Assembly (NCBI RefSeq): GCF_000220395.1
Contig: NW_004086050.1
Location: 1-64,000, forward strand
Length of the DNA stretch: 64,000 nucleotides
Direction of reading: 5' to 3'
Origin: Ichthyophthirius multifiliis
Lineage: Eukaryota > Ciliophora > Oligohymenophorea > Hymenostomatida
Position 1 is the stretch's first letter; the number at the start of each line of letters is the position of its first letter. Shown piece after piece: positions 13,693-27,437 of this stretch. Below the pieces are notes generated by a model, which had not been told where the DNA came from, made no database searches, and saw only the letters and a program-made list of their open reading frames with translations. Made by a program: the position numbers and the translations under genes.

Positions 13693-16398
13693 ATTATTTT
13701 TTTATAAAAGTTAAATATTTTTAAAATTATATTATTTTATTTTTTTTAAAAAAATAAATAATATTAAATAAAAAGTAAATATATAATTATAAAGAAAATT
13801 AATTTTTTTTTAATATAATTATATAATTTATTTTCAATTTTTTTAATAACTTATATTATTTTATAAAATTAAATCGAATATTATAAAAATAATATAATAG
13901 AGAATATTTAATAATAAATTATTAGTTATTAATAATAAATTATTAGTTTTTTATATTTATTAAATATAATTTATTAATTATTTATTATTTATTATTTATT
14001 ATTTATTATTTATTATTAATTATTTATTATTTATTATTAATTATTAATTATTTATTATTATTATTATATTTTTTTTTCATATTATTATCTTTTATTTTTA
14101 TTATTTTTTTTATATATTTTTTTTTTAATATTTATTAGATAATATAAATGGATGTAAAATTAAAATTTTTATTCATTTTTATAATAAATATGTTTTTATT
14201 TAGCATTAATGTATCTAATAATTTAAAAAAATATTCTATATTATTTTTTAATATATTTACTTATTTATTTCAATTTTATTAATATTTAATAAAAGTAGTA
14301 ATAGGGATAATTACATTATAGTAAATTTAATAGAAATTAACTTAATAATATAAATTTATAGATATTTATTATATATAATTTATATATGATAATATTATAT
14401 GAATTTAACATTATAATGAATTATATTTACTATTTGTAAGTTAATACTTAAAAGTAAAATTATGATTAATCTATTAAAATTTTTCTAAGATATTTTATCA
14501 TGGATGTAATACTTTAAATAATAATGTTATATTTATAATTTATAAATATTAAAATGGAAACATTCATAAATAATAATTTTAAAATATTCTTTAAAGTATT
14601 TAAATTATTATTTAAAAATAATTAAATTTAAATTGAATTATAATATTTTCTTAATTAATTAAATTGAACGTAAACTTTTATTTAATTCAATATATATAAA
14701 ATATATTATCATCTTTAATAAATCATAAATTTTTATAAAATTCTGTTTGCAAAGAATATAAAATTTTAATAATAATTTTTTAATTTAAAGGTTTATGTAA
14801 TGTTAAAAATTATTTAATTAATATAGGTAACTCAAATATATTTTAAGACATGATATTTAATATAAAATTGATTTGCATAATAATAGACTATAAATTGTGT
14901 AATTGACATAATATTAATATAAGAGGTATTAATAATGTTTTTAATAATGATTTATAATATAAAGTTAATATTATAAAATTAAAAAAAGTTTTATTTAATT
15001 ATAGTAATTTAAATATTATAAATTATTAGTAGATATTTAAATTAGAAAAATATAAATTAAAAGCAAAATATGCAAAAATATATTAATACAAATAAATAAT
15101 GATTTATACTTTTAAATATTAAGAAAAAAAAAATTATTATATAAAAATATATAATTAAAAAAATACTATAAAATAATAATTTTATCGAACATTAATAAGA
15201 AAATATATTTCGTATAAAAATAATTAAAATAAAAAAATAATTACTTCATATAATTAATTTACATTTAAATTTATTGTCATATTTAATTTTTTAGTATATA
15301 TTTATGTTTAAAATTTTTATAAAAAAATATTTAATAATATTTTAAAAAGTTTATATAAAAATGTATTATGAATAAATTTAATGATATTAAAAAAACATAA
15401 AATTAAAATAAAAAAATAAATATAATTATTATAATTATAATAATATACTAAAATTTTTTTTTATAAAAATATTATATTTTAAATAATAACAAATAAAAAT
15501 TAAAAATATTTTTAATATATCAAATTTATTAATAAAAAATTATATTATTATTTAAATATATTAATATTTAATTTATATTTATTTGTATATATATATATAT
15601 ATATGTATTATATTTAATTTTTTTTTTTTTAATTATTTTTAAATTTTTATAGATTTTTATATAATATTTTTATATTGTTTTTAATTCTATTTATTTATAT
15701 AAGAATTATATTTTATTTTTTTAATCAAAAATATTATTAAATTTTAATTTAAAAATACATATTAAATTAATTATATAAATTATTATTTAAATATTAATAA
15801 ATTTAATTTTTTTATAATAAATTATAAAATTTAAAACTTTTTATTATATAATTATTTATTTATATCATATTTATTATCTTTTATATTATATTTCAATTTT
15901 TTTATTAAAATTAATGTATTTTATAATTAAATATTATTTTTTCTTATATTTTTTACGATATTTTAATAAATAAAATTATAAATTCATTTATTAAAAATAT
16001 AATAGCCCATTGAGTTAAATAAAAAAAAAGATTTTTTATAAAATAAATTAATAATTTTATTATTTTTGATTAAAAAATTATGAAATATTAATAATAATTT
16101 ATTTATTAATTTGTTATTATCATATTTTTAATTGAATAAATATAATTTACAATACGATTAATTTTATTTAATAAGTTTCTTTATAGTTATATAAATAAAT
16201 ATATTATTGATAATATCTAATATAATTTAAATTATAACCTAAATTATGTAATAGAAAAATAATTTAAATTGATATTTTTTTTTAAATAAATAAAAAATAA
16301 AAATTTTACAATTCAAATATTATATAAAAGTAATAAAATATTCAAATTTATTTTTAAAAATTATTACTATCTATAAATTTAAAAATAAAAATCTGGAA
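13693..16398. other. AT-rich region between actin and unknown gene
   Basis: Divergent promoter region of about 2.7 kb. A heptamer tract sits at 13975-14065 and a (TA)n tract at about 15588-15604. No coding sequence, tRNA or other gene recognised. Confidence 0.5.
13975..14065. repeat. (TTTATTA)n heptamer tract
   Basis: Repeated TTTATTA units decaying into TAATTATTTA variants. Simple sequence upstream of the actin gene. Confidence 0.7.
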
Positions 16399-18220
16399 AT
16401 GTATATGAGTGAAAGCCTACATATTTAACTTCAAAATTATTGGAATGAAAAATAAATACCTGAAAATTTTTTTAACAAAAGCGAATTCTAATGGAAACCT
16501 TTAGAATAATGTGAAACATAATTTATAATTTCTTTTGATTAAAATCAACGTAATTTTACTTTTAAAGACGATGAATGGGAAGCATACTATAATTTATAAA
16601 TTCCTAATATAAATATAATTTGTGATTCTATTATTAAAGATAAACAGATAACTGTGATTTTAAGTACAGTTTGTTATGACTTCTAAACAGAGCGTTTTTC
16701 TTAAAATAATATAAAAGGATAAACCATTAAAAAAATAAAAAAACAATAATGCTAAGCTTAATTTAAAGGAAATTTATTAGAAATTAGAAAAAATTAAAAA
16801 GTAATATAAATAAAATAATATATCGTATTTTTTTTTATTGTAGAAATAAAAATAGTATATTGTAATTTATTTCGTTTAAGATTATGACAATGATACTTAA
16901 AATTTGCTTTAAGTATACATAAGCACAGGCTTTTTAGTCAAATCTAGAAAAAAATCCTATTCAGAACAGGTTTTTATTATTTAAAAACTAAAATTTATTT
17001 TAAATATAAAATAGTGCAAAGATTTGGGATATTTTTCTCCATATAAACTTGATATTAAGTTAAATAAAGCTAATGGAAAATCTTATCAAAAATTACTTGC
17101 AAAAAATACAAATAGTTTCTTAGAATACTTAGTGGAGAAAAACATACGACATAAAGTTAAATATATGATTTAATTTTTTATTTAATTTATAATTTAATAT
17201 TTTAGATTGTAAATCCTTTATTTCTCGCTATTAAATTTTACGAAGGAATTCAAATTTAGCTAAATAATAATTATTTTAGTTAAGATATGAATGTAAGAAA
17301 TATAAAATATATTATTTAATTTATTTTAAAAATAAAATATATAGAATTATGATTTAATTCAGTTGTTTTTTGAAATCTTATAAGATAAGCCTTATGAATA
17401 TATCTAAAAACCTATTAAATTAATTATTAATATGTAAAATATAAGTTCATAAATAGAAGAAAAAGTAAAATAAATAATATTATATTATTTAATTTTTTTA
17501 TATATTTTATTTTTTAATATGTTAAATAAATAGTACTTTAAAAACTTCAATATTTTTAAATAGTCCAATTGCGAGTTTATTTTAAGTAATAATTCATTTT
17601 TTTGTGAAAATTACTTTGTTCTTCAAATAACAGTAAAAATATTATTTAAAAAATTATTTATAAAGAAAATTATAATAAATATAAAAAAGCCTAATTTAAT
17701 AGGAGATTATAAAAAAGCTTACAATCATAAATATTATAAATATTATGAAGAAAATTTATTATAATATTAAGCTGCAAGAACACATAAGGCTGAATAATAT
17801 TATTTTAGTAATTTAAATTAGTCTAACTCTAAAATAGAAATTGATATTAACTATTTTAATTAGATGATTCATAATGACAATATGCAATTATAGAGAATAA
17901 AAACCATAAAAAGAAATGATAATTTTAAAAAATTCAGGAAAAATTTAAATATTAATATGGAAGAATAAATAAAAAAGACAAACGAAGATTAAGACTAAAA
18001 ATCATAAACATAACAAATAGTTTATATGCCTGTTTGTGTTTAGTATTAATAATAAAAGTAAAAAAAAAAATTAAGTTTTTATCTTTTTATATAAAAATAG
18101 TTAAAATTGTTATTAAAATCAAATGATGTAGTATAATTAAAATTAAATCCCATTCTTTTTTTTTAGTAATAATAAAATAGGCCAATTTAAAATATAATTT
18201 AATATTCATAAAATTTTTGA
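16399..18220 (+). CDS. Unrecognised 501-residue protein
   Basis: Seven exons join without any frame problem: 16399-16800, 16844-16969, 17015-17155, 17206-17292, 17345-17464, 17534-17632, 17690-18220. The six GT..AG introns are 43-69 bp and every exon is in phase, which strongly supports a real gene. The protein begins MYMSESLHIQLQNYWNEK (a second in-frame ATG lies at 16405). The first 350 residues have mixed composition with no membrane segments or signal peptide. The last 150 are N/K/Q-rich and basic, with poly-Gln and poly-Lys. No catalytic motif or family was recognised. Confidence 0.8.
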
Positions 18221-18669
18221 ATAGATTTAAATAAAAGTTCAATATTTTTTAAGCCTCCAAAAAGAAACATATATAATTAAATAAATTATAATCATAAATT
18301 TATATGATATAGATTGTATTATATATTTAAAAAGTTTTAAGTTTATTAAAATTTATTATAAAATGTAATTTTATTATTAAACATTTCAAATAATTATTAT
18401 ATATAGTTATGTAAATTTTTTTTTATATTTTTTTTAAATAAGTTTACTTTAATTTAAGATTTTAAATTGTTAATCATTATTAAATAAAATAATTTTATTT
18501 ATTTTTTAAATCTTTATATATTATTTTTAAATTATTATTTTTAAAATAATATTATTTATTAAATTATGAAAAAAAAATATAATTTTATATTTTATTTTAA
18601 ATTATATTAAAAAAAATAATAATATTATCATTTATTTTTTATAATTATATATTAAAAAAAATATAGCAT
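18221..18669. other. AT-rich spacer between convergent genes
   Basis: Convergent 3' ends on both sides. Nothing but A/T runs seen. Confidence 0.5.
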
Positions 18670-19900
18670 TCACCAATTATTAAAATCATCAACATATCCA
18701 AAATTAGTTTCATGCTATTTATTATCAAATTCCATGTTTCCCCATCTATCTTATAATTATTTATTATCTTAAGTTTATTACTGTTCGAATCCTCCCATTT
18801 ATTATTAAGCATTATTTATATTTGGAGATTAATTAAGACCTTACTATTATTATATTTATTGTTAATTTCATAATATCCATTTATTAAATTTGATTAGGAA
18901 ATTAATTTTATAGCCCGTTGCCTTATTATTATCCCATCATATTATTATTTTATTGTTAAGGTATTTATTATTAAGGCATAATATTCGGTTATTAAGCCAT
19001 TGAATTTAGTTATTATATCATCGGGTTATTTTGTTAAGCCATAAGATTAGGTTATTAATTCATAAGGTTAGGTTGTTAGGGCATAATGTTTGGTTATTAA
19101 GGAATCATATTTTATTGTTTTTACTTATTGTTTAAACTATTATTAATTGCTCCTTATTCACTTAAACTGGGTGAAAAACCTTTTTATTATGGAACTATTT
19201 TAGCTGGTGGTTGAGGTGAGGAATATAAATTTTATTGTTTTTAAGGAGAAGGTTATATAAATCCGGATTAGTTTTAAGAAAGTACTTATCCAGCTGTTTA
19301 GGCAATTGTTTAAATTGATTAATTTGCAACTTAAATAATTAATTAATGTAATTCATTGTTTGTATTTTAGTTTTAGGACATTTATTTTCCGATTTCATTT
19401 AATTAACAAATCAATATTTATGATTTTTCTTGAAGTTTATTTAATTCTTCCTTTAATTGCTCATTTTCTTAGGCAAATTTTTTATTAGTTATATCATAAG
19501 CATCTACTATTGAAGTTAAGATATCGATTTGTTTAGATTATTATTCTATAGATTAAGAATTTATATTTCTTTAATTAACGATGTTTTAAGAAAATTATTA
19601 TTGTTTTTATTATAACAATATAATTTCTTATTAGCCTAATTATGTTTAATTTTATTAAATTACATTTGGCTAAATTTATGCCTGAGGATTTTATTAAACT
19701 GGTTATTGGGAAACCATTTGTAAACTAGGAATTTATTAAATATTTTAATTTGTAGGTTATTAAATATTTTAAATTTATTATAAGCTTTAAACAGGAGTTT
19801 ATTAAATATTCTAAATAGAAGCATTTTATGTTTATAATGCAGAAGCTTATTATAATTTAAAAATATATATAATAAAAAATTTTTTATATATGGATATATT

Positions 19901-19957
<57 letters not shown>

Positions 19958-21272
19958 AATAAATTAATTTATTTTTATTTTTTTTTAAATATAAAAATTT
20001 AAATTTATTTTATATTAATAATATTTTTATATATATTAAATATTTATATTAATTATTTATTTATTATTATATTAAATTTTTTATTATTTTAAATAATATT
20101 ATTTTTAAATTATTTTAATATTTATATTTTGATATATATTACTACCTTTATTTATTTATTAACCTCCGTTTTAAATAAACTATAAAAGCTCTTGAGGTAA
20201 TGCATTAGGAATTACTATATTTTACTTGGCTAAGGCAACAAGATGTACCATGACCATAAATTCGAATTTGTTTAGCTATCCTTTAGTTTATTAATCTGAA
20301 AGGCTCCATATTTATTTCAATATATTATTTGGTAATTATGTTTTTGTAAATATGTTTCTTGCTTGCAATCCTGTTATGAATCCTGTTTTTTATACATCTG
20401 TCTTTTCATAATATTATTCATATCTTTAGTATTATTCAGAAGTTATTGTATATGGAGTATTTTATTAGCTTTAATTATTATCTAAATTATTTGTTTGAAA
20501 GTTATTTCTTTAAGGAGATATATTCATATTATTAGTTTGAGGTACCATATTATTAAATTAAGAATTTTATTATTAAGCCCCTTAGTTCGTTTGCATATTT
20601 AATGGTTTTGTTTACATATTTGGCATTTAAATATTTTGTACTTATGATACATTTTAGGATGGAGTTTTCAATGCTGCACCTTTACCCAATATACGAGGGT
20701 TTTGGGGTGCTTTTATATTTTGTAAAATCGATTATGCCGAAACTTCAATATTATTTTGACCATATGCAACTAATCTTAAAGCTACGTAAAATGCTTCTCT
20801 GTCTATTGTTTCAGTTTTTTCAGGGGCTATTATTGACCATATATTTCTTATTATTTAGGGGTCTAGCTATGATCTATTTTTTAAATTTGTATATTTTTAT
20901 TTATTAATTTAAATTATTTGTTAACCTATTTAAAAGCTCTAATGCTATTTCTGATTTTATAGCATTTGCTTCAGTTGGATCTACCTACGAATATAAAGCA
21001 TTATATATTCCTCTTTCGGAGTTTTCAAGTTTAATTCTAAGCTTTTATGGGCGTTAGGGTTATTATTATTATTGCATAAAAGAATTTTATTAGGTTTAAA
21101 AGTCTTGTTAAACAAATTAATTTTGATTCATGAATTGTTAATTTTAAGGTATTTATGGGTTGTTAAAGCCATCAAATTAAGTAAAGTTTTGATTTTGGAA
21201 ATTAAAATTTGCCGCGTTTGGGGTTTGTTAAGGATTTTAATTTCCGAAGTTAGCAAAATTAGCAAAATCCAT
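18670..21272 (-). CDS. Eps15/Pan1-like endocytic protein with two EH domains
   Basis: Endocytic scaffold; EH domains bind NPF-type peptides. Exons 21272-20926, 20873-20164 and 19845-18670 (introns 52 and 318 bp) give about 743 residues. An N/Q/F-rich start is followed by EH1 (about residues 83-170) with IRNIWSII and REAFYVALRLVAYGQN, which closely matches the Eps15 EH1 end. EH2 (about 260-350) has GFITGLQARNIF, LKQIWSLSD and KFEFMVMVHLVALA. A coiled coil follows (about 450-515, KKFAQENEQLKEELNKLQ), as in Eps15. The rest is Q/N/P-rich with heptad-like PNIMPQQ repeats and an acidic tail ending DDFNNW. One extra base at 18861-18870 breaks the frame near the C terminus; all else is in phase. EH1 has lost most acidic EF-hand ligands. 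The EH domains are clear; orthology to one named protein is not. Confidence 0.9.
18955..19105 (-). repeat. Degenerate heptapeptide repeats QQPNxMx
   Basis: Coding repeats of about 21-30 bp on the minus strand, giving QQPNIMP, QQPNLMN, QQPNLMA and similar. Prion-like Q/N composition in the C-terminal part of the EH protein. Confidence 0.75.
19909..19946. repeat. (TA)n array inside an intron
   Basis: Nineteen TA units within the 318-bp intron (19846-20163) of the EH-domain gene. Confidence 0.85.
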
Positions 21273-23928
21273 GTATTTTTTTATTGATTAATTTAGATTT
21301 ATTCAAAAAAATATATATTTTTTGCTTTTATATTATTTTTTTCTTAATTTATATTTAATATATTATTTATATAAAAAAAATGATAAGTTAAAGAATAAAT
21401 TATTAAAATATAAATATATTAGTTAGAAGCGAAAATAAATTAATATGTTTTTATGAATACAAATAAATTTTTTAAAATAATTATAAATTATTAATTTATA
21501 TAAAAAAAATATAATGTTATTACTTTTAAACTAAAGATTTATATTATATAAATAAAAAAATATTTATTATAAATAAAAAATATAATTATTTATTCAAATA
21601 AATAAATTAATAAATATATAAATATTTTAATAAGTAAAAAATAAAATATTAAATAAAAAGATATTTTAAAATTAAAAAACTAAATAATTTTTTAAAAATT
21701 GTTATTTCAAATCATTTTTGAAAAAAATTGAATAAAAATAATATTTATAATATGTATAAAAATTAAAGTTAATATTAATATAAATAAATAAAAACTAATT
21801 CATATATATATAAAATATATAAATATATAAATATATATATCGATATATATATATTTATTAAATTATTCTATATTTTTTTTTTTTATTAATTATAATTACA
21901 TATATATTTTTTATATTTTATTTTTTACAATTATTAATTAAAAAATAAAATATATATAAAATTATATAATAATAATAATAATTAATTAATATTTATATAT
22001 TATTAAATTTTTTTAAATTTTTCTTATTATTTAATATATGTTTTATTTTATTTTATTTAAAAATATATTATATTATCTATAAAATTTAAATATTTTTTTA
22101 AAATATATTTATAAATTTGAAATTTTTTATTTAAAAAAAATTATATTACTATTTTTTAATATTTTTATTTTTAATTAATTTATTTATTTATTTATTTTTC
22201 AAGATATATAAAAAAATTTGCATCAATAATAAAATATTAATAAAAAAAACTTATATATTTTTCTTTATCATTTTTGAAAATTTTAAACTATTCTACAAAT
22301 TTCATTTATTAAAAAATAATTATATTTTATTTTAATATTTAATTCTAAATATTTTACAATTTAACTTGTGCAGTATTTTTAATTTATTAAATTATTAAAA
22401 ATTTCTATAAAAAAAATGAAATGTTATATATATTTAGAAATTCTTATTATTAAATTGAATATTCATAAACCATACAATTTATTTTTATCATTTTAAATAG
22501 TGAATAATTTATAAATAAATGAAATGTTAATTAATATTTATGAATTTTATAATTTTTGGATTAAAGTATTATAGTTTATTTTATATTTATTAATTTTTTT
22601 TTTAAATTAATCTAATTATATAAAAATTGCTATGTATTTAATTATTCATATGAAATAATTTTTTTTATGAATTTATCTTATTAATGTTTTTTCCTTGCTC
22701 TGATGTGTCTCGGGATAATATTACTTCAAACATATGCGTAATATTAATTTTTCCAGGTCAAAATTCAAATTGAAGTTCATCTTTACATATATTTTATAAA
22801 ATTTATATATATTCATAAATTATTATCATTTTATGACAATTAATTTTATTATTTCTAAATTTAAATATTATTAAATTCAATATTAATGTAATATAAGATA
22901 TTAGAATAATTATTAATATTGTCAGAATTAATTATGTTTATATTATTAGTAAAAATAATTTAGTTTGTTAATTCTGTAATTATAATTTATTTGTTTTTAA
23001 GTTTTCGTTAATATATAAATATATCTTTTTAAAAAAAATGTATTATAATATTTGTTATTAAAGAATTATCATAAAATTGTTAGGTTATTTAAATTATGTA
23101 ATCTTAAAAACAAAAGAATATATAAATGTGGATGAATTTATTTAAATTTTAGCATTTTCTTATTTAGTTTCTATTTTTGTTTATTTTAATATATATATAT
23201 ATATATATATTTTGTTTCCATTAATAAAAATAAAAAAATCAAATTAAAATCAATTCTAATAGATATTTACTTTATTTTTTTTATAAATATAATGATATAA
23301 TTTAAAATATTAAATTATTAAGTATTTAAATAATTTTGATTTATTTTTATTCTGCTAATTCCTGTTTTTGAATAAATTTTTGGCTTAGAATTTTAAATAT
23401 ATTCGAAAAATAAGATATAAATAAATATTTAAGTTATTTCAACTATTGTTGATTATTTATTTTCTTAAACTTTCATTTTTTAATCTTATATTTAATTATT
23501 AAAGGAGTATTTTTATAAATACATTAAAATTAATTTTTAAATTATTTTATATTTCCTTTAAATTAAATTATTATTTTGTTCAAAAAATTAATTTATTTAT
23601 ACTAATCCTCTTAATAATAATATTGATTTTATAACTAAATAATTTTTCTTTTTCATTTAATATTTTTTTGTTTTTTTATTTTCCAACAAATAAATTAATC
23701 TTTAAAAAAAATGTCATTTAACTAACTTTAATATAGCGTTTTATATTTATTAATTTATATAATACTATGTTTATGTATAAATAATAATAATAAATATAGT
23801 TACAATAAAAAGATTTAGAAAGATTTGCTGTAATTATATTTTTTTTTGGATTTTATTTAAATAATTAATTATTATTTAAGATAACATATGATTAAATATA
23901 ATAATTATATTAAAGAATAAATCCTGAT
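21273..23928. other. Long AT-rich divergent intergenic region
   Basis: Upstream of both the EH-domain gene and the EF-hand gene. It holds (TA)n at about 23190-23210 and a GC-richer island with a small open frame (22646-22780). No RNA gene recognised. Confidence 0.5.
22646..22780 (-). CDS. Tentative 44-residue open frame in a GC-richer island
   Basis: ATG at 22780 to TGA at 22646. The peptide begins MNFNLNFDLEKLILRIC and contains PETHQSKEK. It sits in about 110 bp (22680-22790) with clearly more G and C than the surrounding kilobases. It could be a tiny gene, one exon, a relic or a non-coding RNA. No family recognised. Confidence 0.25.
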
Positions 23929-24897
23929 ATGGATTCTTAATTAGCTGATGAATTAAATCGATACATAAATTAGACAATGCTTGATCTTTAAAAAAATAAA
24001 ATAATACCAATGAATAAACATAAATAATCCATACTTTAAGAACTAAAGAATAATTATTTGGCATTTGCTTTTAAAAAATGATTGAATATTTTTAATAGGT
24101 AGATTAAAATATATCTAATATTTTTATTAATCTTTATGAATCATAAAAACAAATATTCGAAGATATATTAAAGTTTATTTAAATTCGATTTTCATATAAA
24201 AAAGATCCATAAACAGAAAATTTAGTAATTAATTTACATTTATAAATTACTTATATAATTTTTTGTATTTCTAAAATAATAAATAAATTAAAGCTATTAA
24301 AATAAGAAATTAGTGAGCTAAAATAAGAATTAGATTAATTAAAGTAAGAAAACGATTAATATTTAAAATTAATAATTAAAAATTCTAAAGAAAAGAATTA
24401 ATAATAAATATTATAATAGTTCGAAAGTAATTTTTAATAATAGGAAGAAAATATATAATACAACGAAATAATCAAAGTTATTTTTTTTATTTAAACAACA
24501 ACAAAACTTAATTTTTTAGTAAAAAGTTTATCTATATAAACTTTATCTATTATAAATCCAGTAAGAACATTAACATTGAGATAATTGAAAGAGACTATAG
24601 AAGAAATATATAATTCAAAAGAAAATTTTGATAAAAAATATTAAGAAGCATAACTACCAAGAGAAACAATGGAGTAACACATGTATTCTTTTCTTAATTA
24701 AAAATATGGACTCAAAAATATAATAATTGAGTGGGCTACTGCTATAATAAATGGAGTAAGAAAATATTCTAAAGAATATAATGATATTGCAGTTTTTGGA
24801 AAAATATTAAGAAACGAATGTGATGAAGAATTTAGGTTTGTTTAAAAGTAAGTTAAGAAGACTACAAAAGACTTATTAAATGTTAATTTATAATAAA

Positions 24898-24941
<44 letters not shown>

Positions 24942-25763
24942 TTAAAATATTTATTAAAATAATATTTGTAGATGTATTTAAAAGGAAAATATCCATATAA
25001 AAACACATAAGAAATAAAACAAATGTTAGAATAAAAAATTTAAGGATGGATTTTTGCTGAAGAATGTATTGATATTATTAATTATATGTATAATAAAGAG
25101 GATGCGGAAATTCTTATAGAAAATTTAAAATATAATTATAAATATGGCAAAAATAATATATTATTACAAAAGTATTATTTAAATTACAATTCATTCTATT
25201 TATTATATTTTATTATTAAGAAAAAATCTTACAAAGGAAGAATTTGAAAAATTAAAATAAGAAAAAAGCTAAGCTAAAATTGAATTTTATTTATTTCAAA
25301 ATGTACATAAGAAAATAATAACTAATTTAATTTTTAAATATAATTAAAAAAGATTATTCTAGACTATTAATTGAAATGCCATGAAGCACATTTAAATAAT
25401 TTTGTTTTATTGTTTAGATAAGTTGATAGAGATTAAAATGGAGTTATAAACGAGGTTATTTTCATTATTTATTTATATATTAAATTAAAGAATTGAATTT
25501 AGAATGAATTTAATGAATTATTATTTAAAATGGGAATATTAAAAGATGAACTTGATTTATAAAATTTGCTCAATTAAATTGATCCATTTAATAAATAATA
25601 AGTTACTTTTTCATAATGTATAACACTTTTTTCATAAGTAAATTTTAATAAATATATAGTACTTTTTTTTAAAATCTATATTTTGATTAATTAGGAACAA
25701 ATAACTGATGAATTTGGAAATAAAATGTCATATATATAAAAAATATAAAATAACATAATATGA
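23929..25763 (+). CDS. Coiled-coil protein with C-terminal EF-hand
   Basis: Six exons (23929-24881, 24972-25171, 25221-25302, 25353-25454, 25503-25637, 25695-25763), introns 48-90 bp, about 513 residues. One base is missing at A6 24073-24078, joining MDSQLADELNRY.. to ..MIEYFQQVDQ; otherwise the protein may start at the ATG at 24078. The N-terminal third is a coiled coil (EISELKQELDQLKQEND). The middle contains YGLKNIIIEWATAIING, GKILRNECDEEFR and MYLKGKYP, a conserved-looking globular part. The C terminus has a canonical EF-hand loop DRDQNGVINENEF and a weaker second site DPFNNQQVTFSQ. A Ca2+-responsive ciliary or cytoskeletal role is likely from similar ciliate proteins, but not proven by sequence. 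Confidence 0.82.
24901..24937. repeat. (TA)n array inside an intron
   Basis: About 18 TA units in the 90-bp intron 24882-24971 of the EF-hand gene, roughly the excess of that intron over its neighbours. Confidence 0.85.
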
Positions 25764-26086
25764 AAGGTTTATAAATTATATGAAAACAAAAAAATTATTT
25801 AAAAAAAAAATATTATAAAAAATATTTATTTTTTAATTAAAATTTTAATATTTTTTCATTATTTATTTTAAAGTTATTTTCCTATTTTTAAACTTGTTTA
25901 TTTTTTATTTAAGAAACTAGTAAATTTGTTTATTTTAATTAAAAAAGTAGTAAAGAATAATAACTTCTTTCTATTTTTTTACAAATTATTTCTTTTATTA
26001 TTTTTGAATTAATATTAGTTTAAGATTTATTAATATGAGGAATAAATCATATTGTATTTCGTTTTATTTAAAAATCTAATTTATAT

Positions 26087-26133
26087 ATTATATTATATTA
26101 TATTATATTATATTATATTATATTATATTATAT
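26087..26133. repeat. (TATTA)n pentamer array
   Basis: About nine nearly perfect copies of TATTA. Confidence 0.85.
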
Positions 26134-26244
26134 CTTATTTTTTTATTTTTTATTAAGCTTTTTAAAATTTGATAATATTTATATATTTCCTTTAATAGAA
26201 TAGAAATTTTTTTTTGTATTATTTATAATTTTTTTCAAAATTTT

Positions 26245-27116
26245 ATGAATTATAGAAAACTATATTATTATTTTAATTTTTTTACAAAAATTTTAGTTTC
26301 TAGATTAAATTTTCCATCCAATAAATTATTTTTATTATTTTTGTGTAAATTTGAATTAATAATCTTTTTTTGTAATACTATATATTATTTTATTAAGTAT
26401 TATATTTTAAACTGTAATAATTTTATAATATGTTAAAATAATGTTTTATTTAATTTCAAAATAAAAATATATTATGATTCAAATATTTATTATTCATAGT
26501 TTTATTATATAATATTATTTAATAAAGCAATTTATAAATTTTTTTTTTTTTGATAAATATTTATCAAATTTTTTTAAATTATTTGTTTATAATTAAGTTT
26601 TTCGCATTTTTATATGTTTTCTAATCTTTTTTTTCATAGGATTTAATATTTTTGAAATTAAAGATTATTTTTTTTTATGAACATTGTTGTATATTTTAGT
26701 TTTATTTTTATTATTATTTAACTATTTTACCCCTTTTAATTTTAAATCCATATATTATTTCTTTTTTAATTTTAATTTGTATTTTAAAAAAATTAGATAT
26801 ATTTAAAGAAAGAAATATATTTCAATTCTTACATCTATAATATCCTTTTTTGTATTTATGGAATATTATATATTTATTAGAAGGAAATATGTTTATGTAT
26901 TTTTATTTGATTATTATTTACTAAACTACATTATTAGTTTTTTTCTTCTTCATTTTATCCGAATTGTATAAGTTATAATTATAAATTTTAATATATTTAG
27001 AGAGATAAATGAGTTATTTTCGATATATAGATAAATAATAAAATTATTAGTAAAAATTAATAAAAAATAATCATAAAATCAAAAGCTTATAAAAAAATTA
27101 TTATTTATAAAGTTGA
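26245..27116 (+). CDS. Tentative multi-pass membrane protein with frame breaks
   Basis: An ATG at 26245 starts a hydrophobic frame that meets a T13 run (about 26539-26551), continues in another frame (DKYLSNFFKLF..), and after a second T run (about 26668-26676) in a third frame to a TGA at 27114-27116. That last frame has several possible membrane helices (for example YLTILPLLILNPYIISFLI) and a basic tail. T-rich DNA gives hydrophobic frames by chance, and a competing frame is also open in the last part. No family recognised. Confidence 0.22.
26549..26568. other. 20-bp perfect palindrome
   Basis: TTTGATAAATATTTATCAAA reads identically on both strands, next to a T run. Possible protein-binding site or hairpin; function unknown. 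Confidence 0.7.
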
Positions 27117-27437
27117 ACAAAAATTAAATTTTAAAATAAATAATTATTATTTAATATATTATAAAAATCATTCTTTTAAAATTTAAAATATAATAGTTTT
27201 TTTTTAAAAAAAAATAACAATTTCAATATGAAAATATATTAAATTCTTAATAGAATATTTTAAATAATTTAAAAATACGAATTTCCGCTATTTTATAACA
27301 TTTATAACAATATATTATTTTCTAATTTAAATACAAAAATATATATTTTTAAAAATTAATAAATTTAATTTAAATAAAGTATATAAATATAATAAGGTTA
27401 AATTTTATTTATATATTTTTATAATAAATTTTTTAAA

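Larger units (their letters stand above)
25764..27437. other. AT-rich region between EF-hand and Pol I factor genes
   Basis: Contains a pentamer array (26087-26133), a perfect palindrome (26549-26568) and a tentative hydrophobic open frame (26245-27116), each listed separately. Confidence 0.5.

Noticed and set aside
14000-14065. Possible CRISPR-like array of regular short repeats
   Set aside because: It is a simple heptamer tract with no unique spacers, in a eukaryotic sequence.
20602-21287. Plus-strand hydrophobic open frames
   Set aside because: They lie antisense to the EH-domain exons, which have unmistakable EH motifs and correct splicing.
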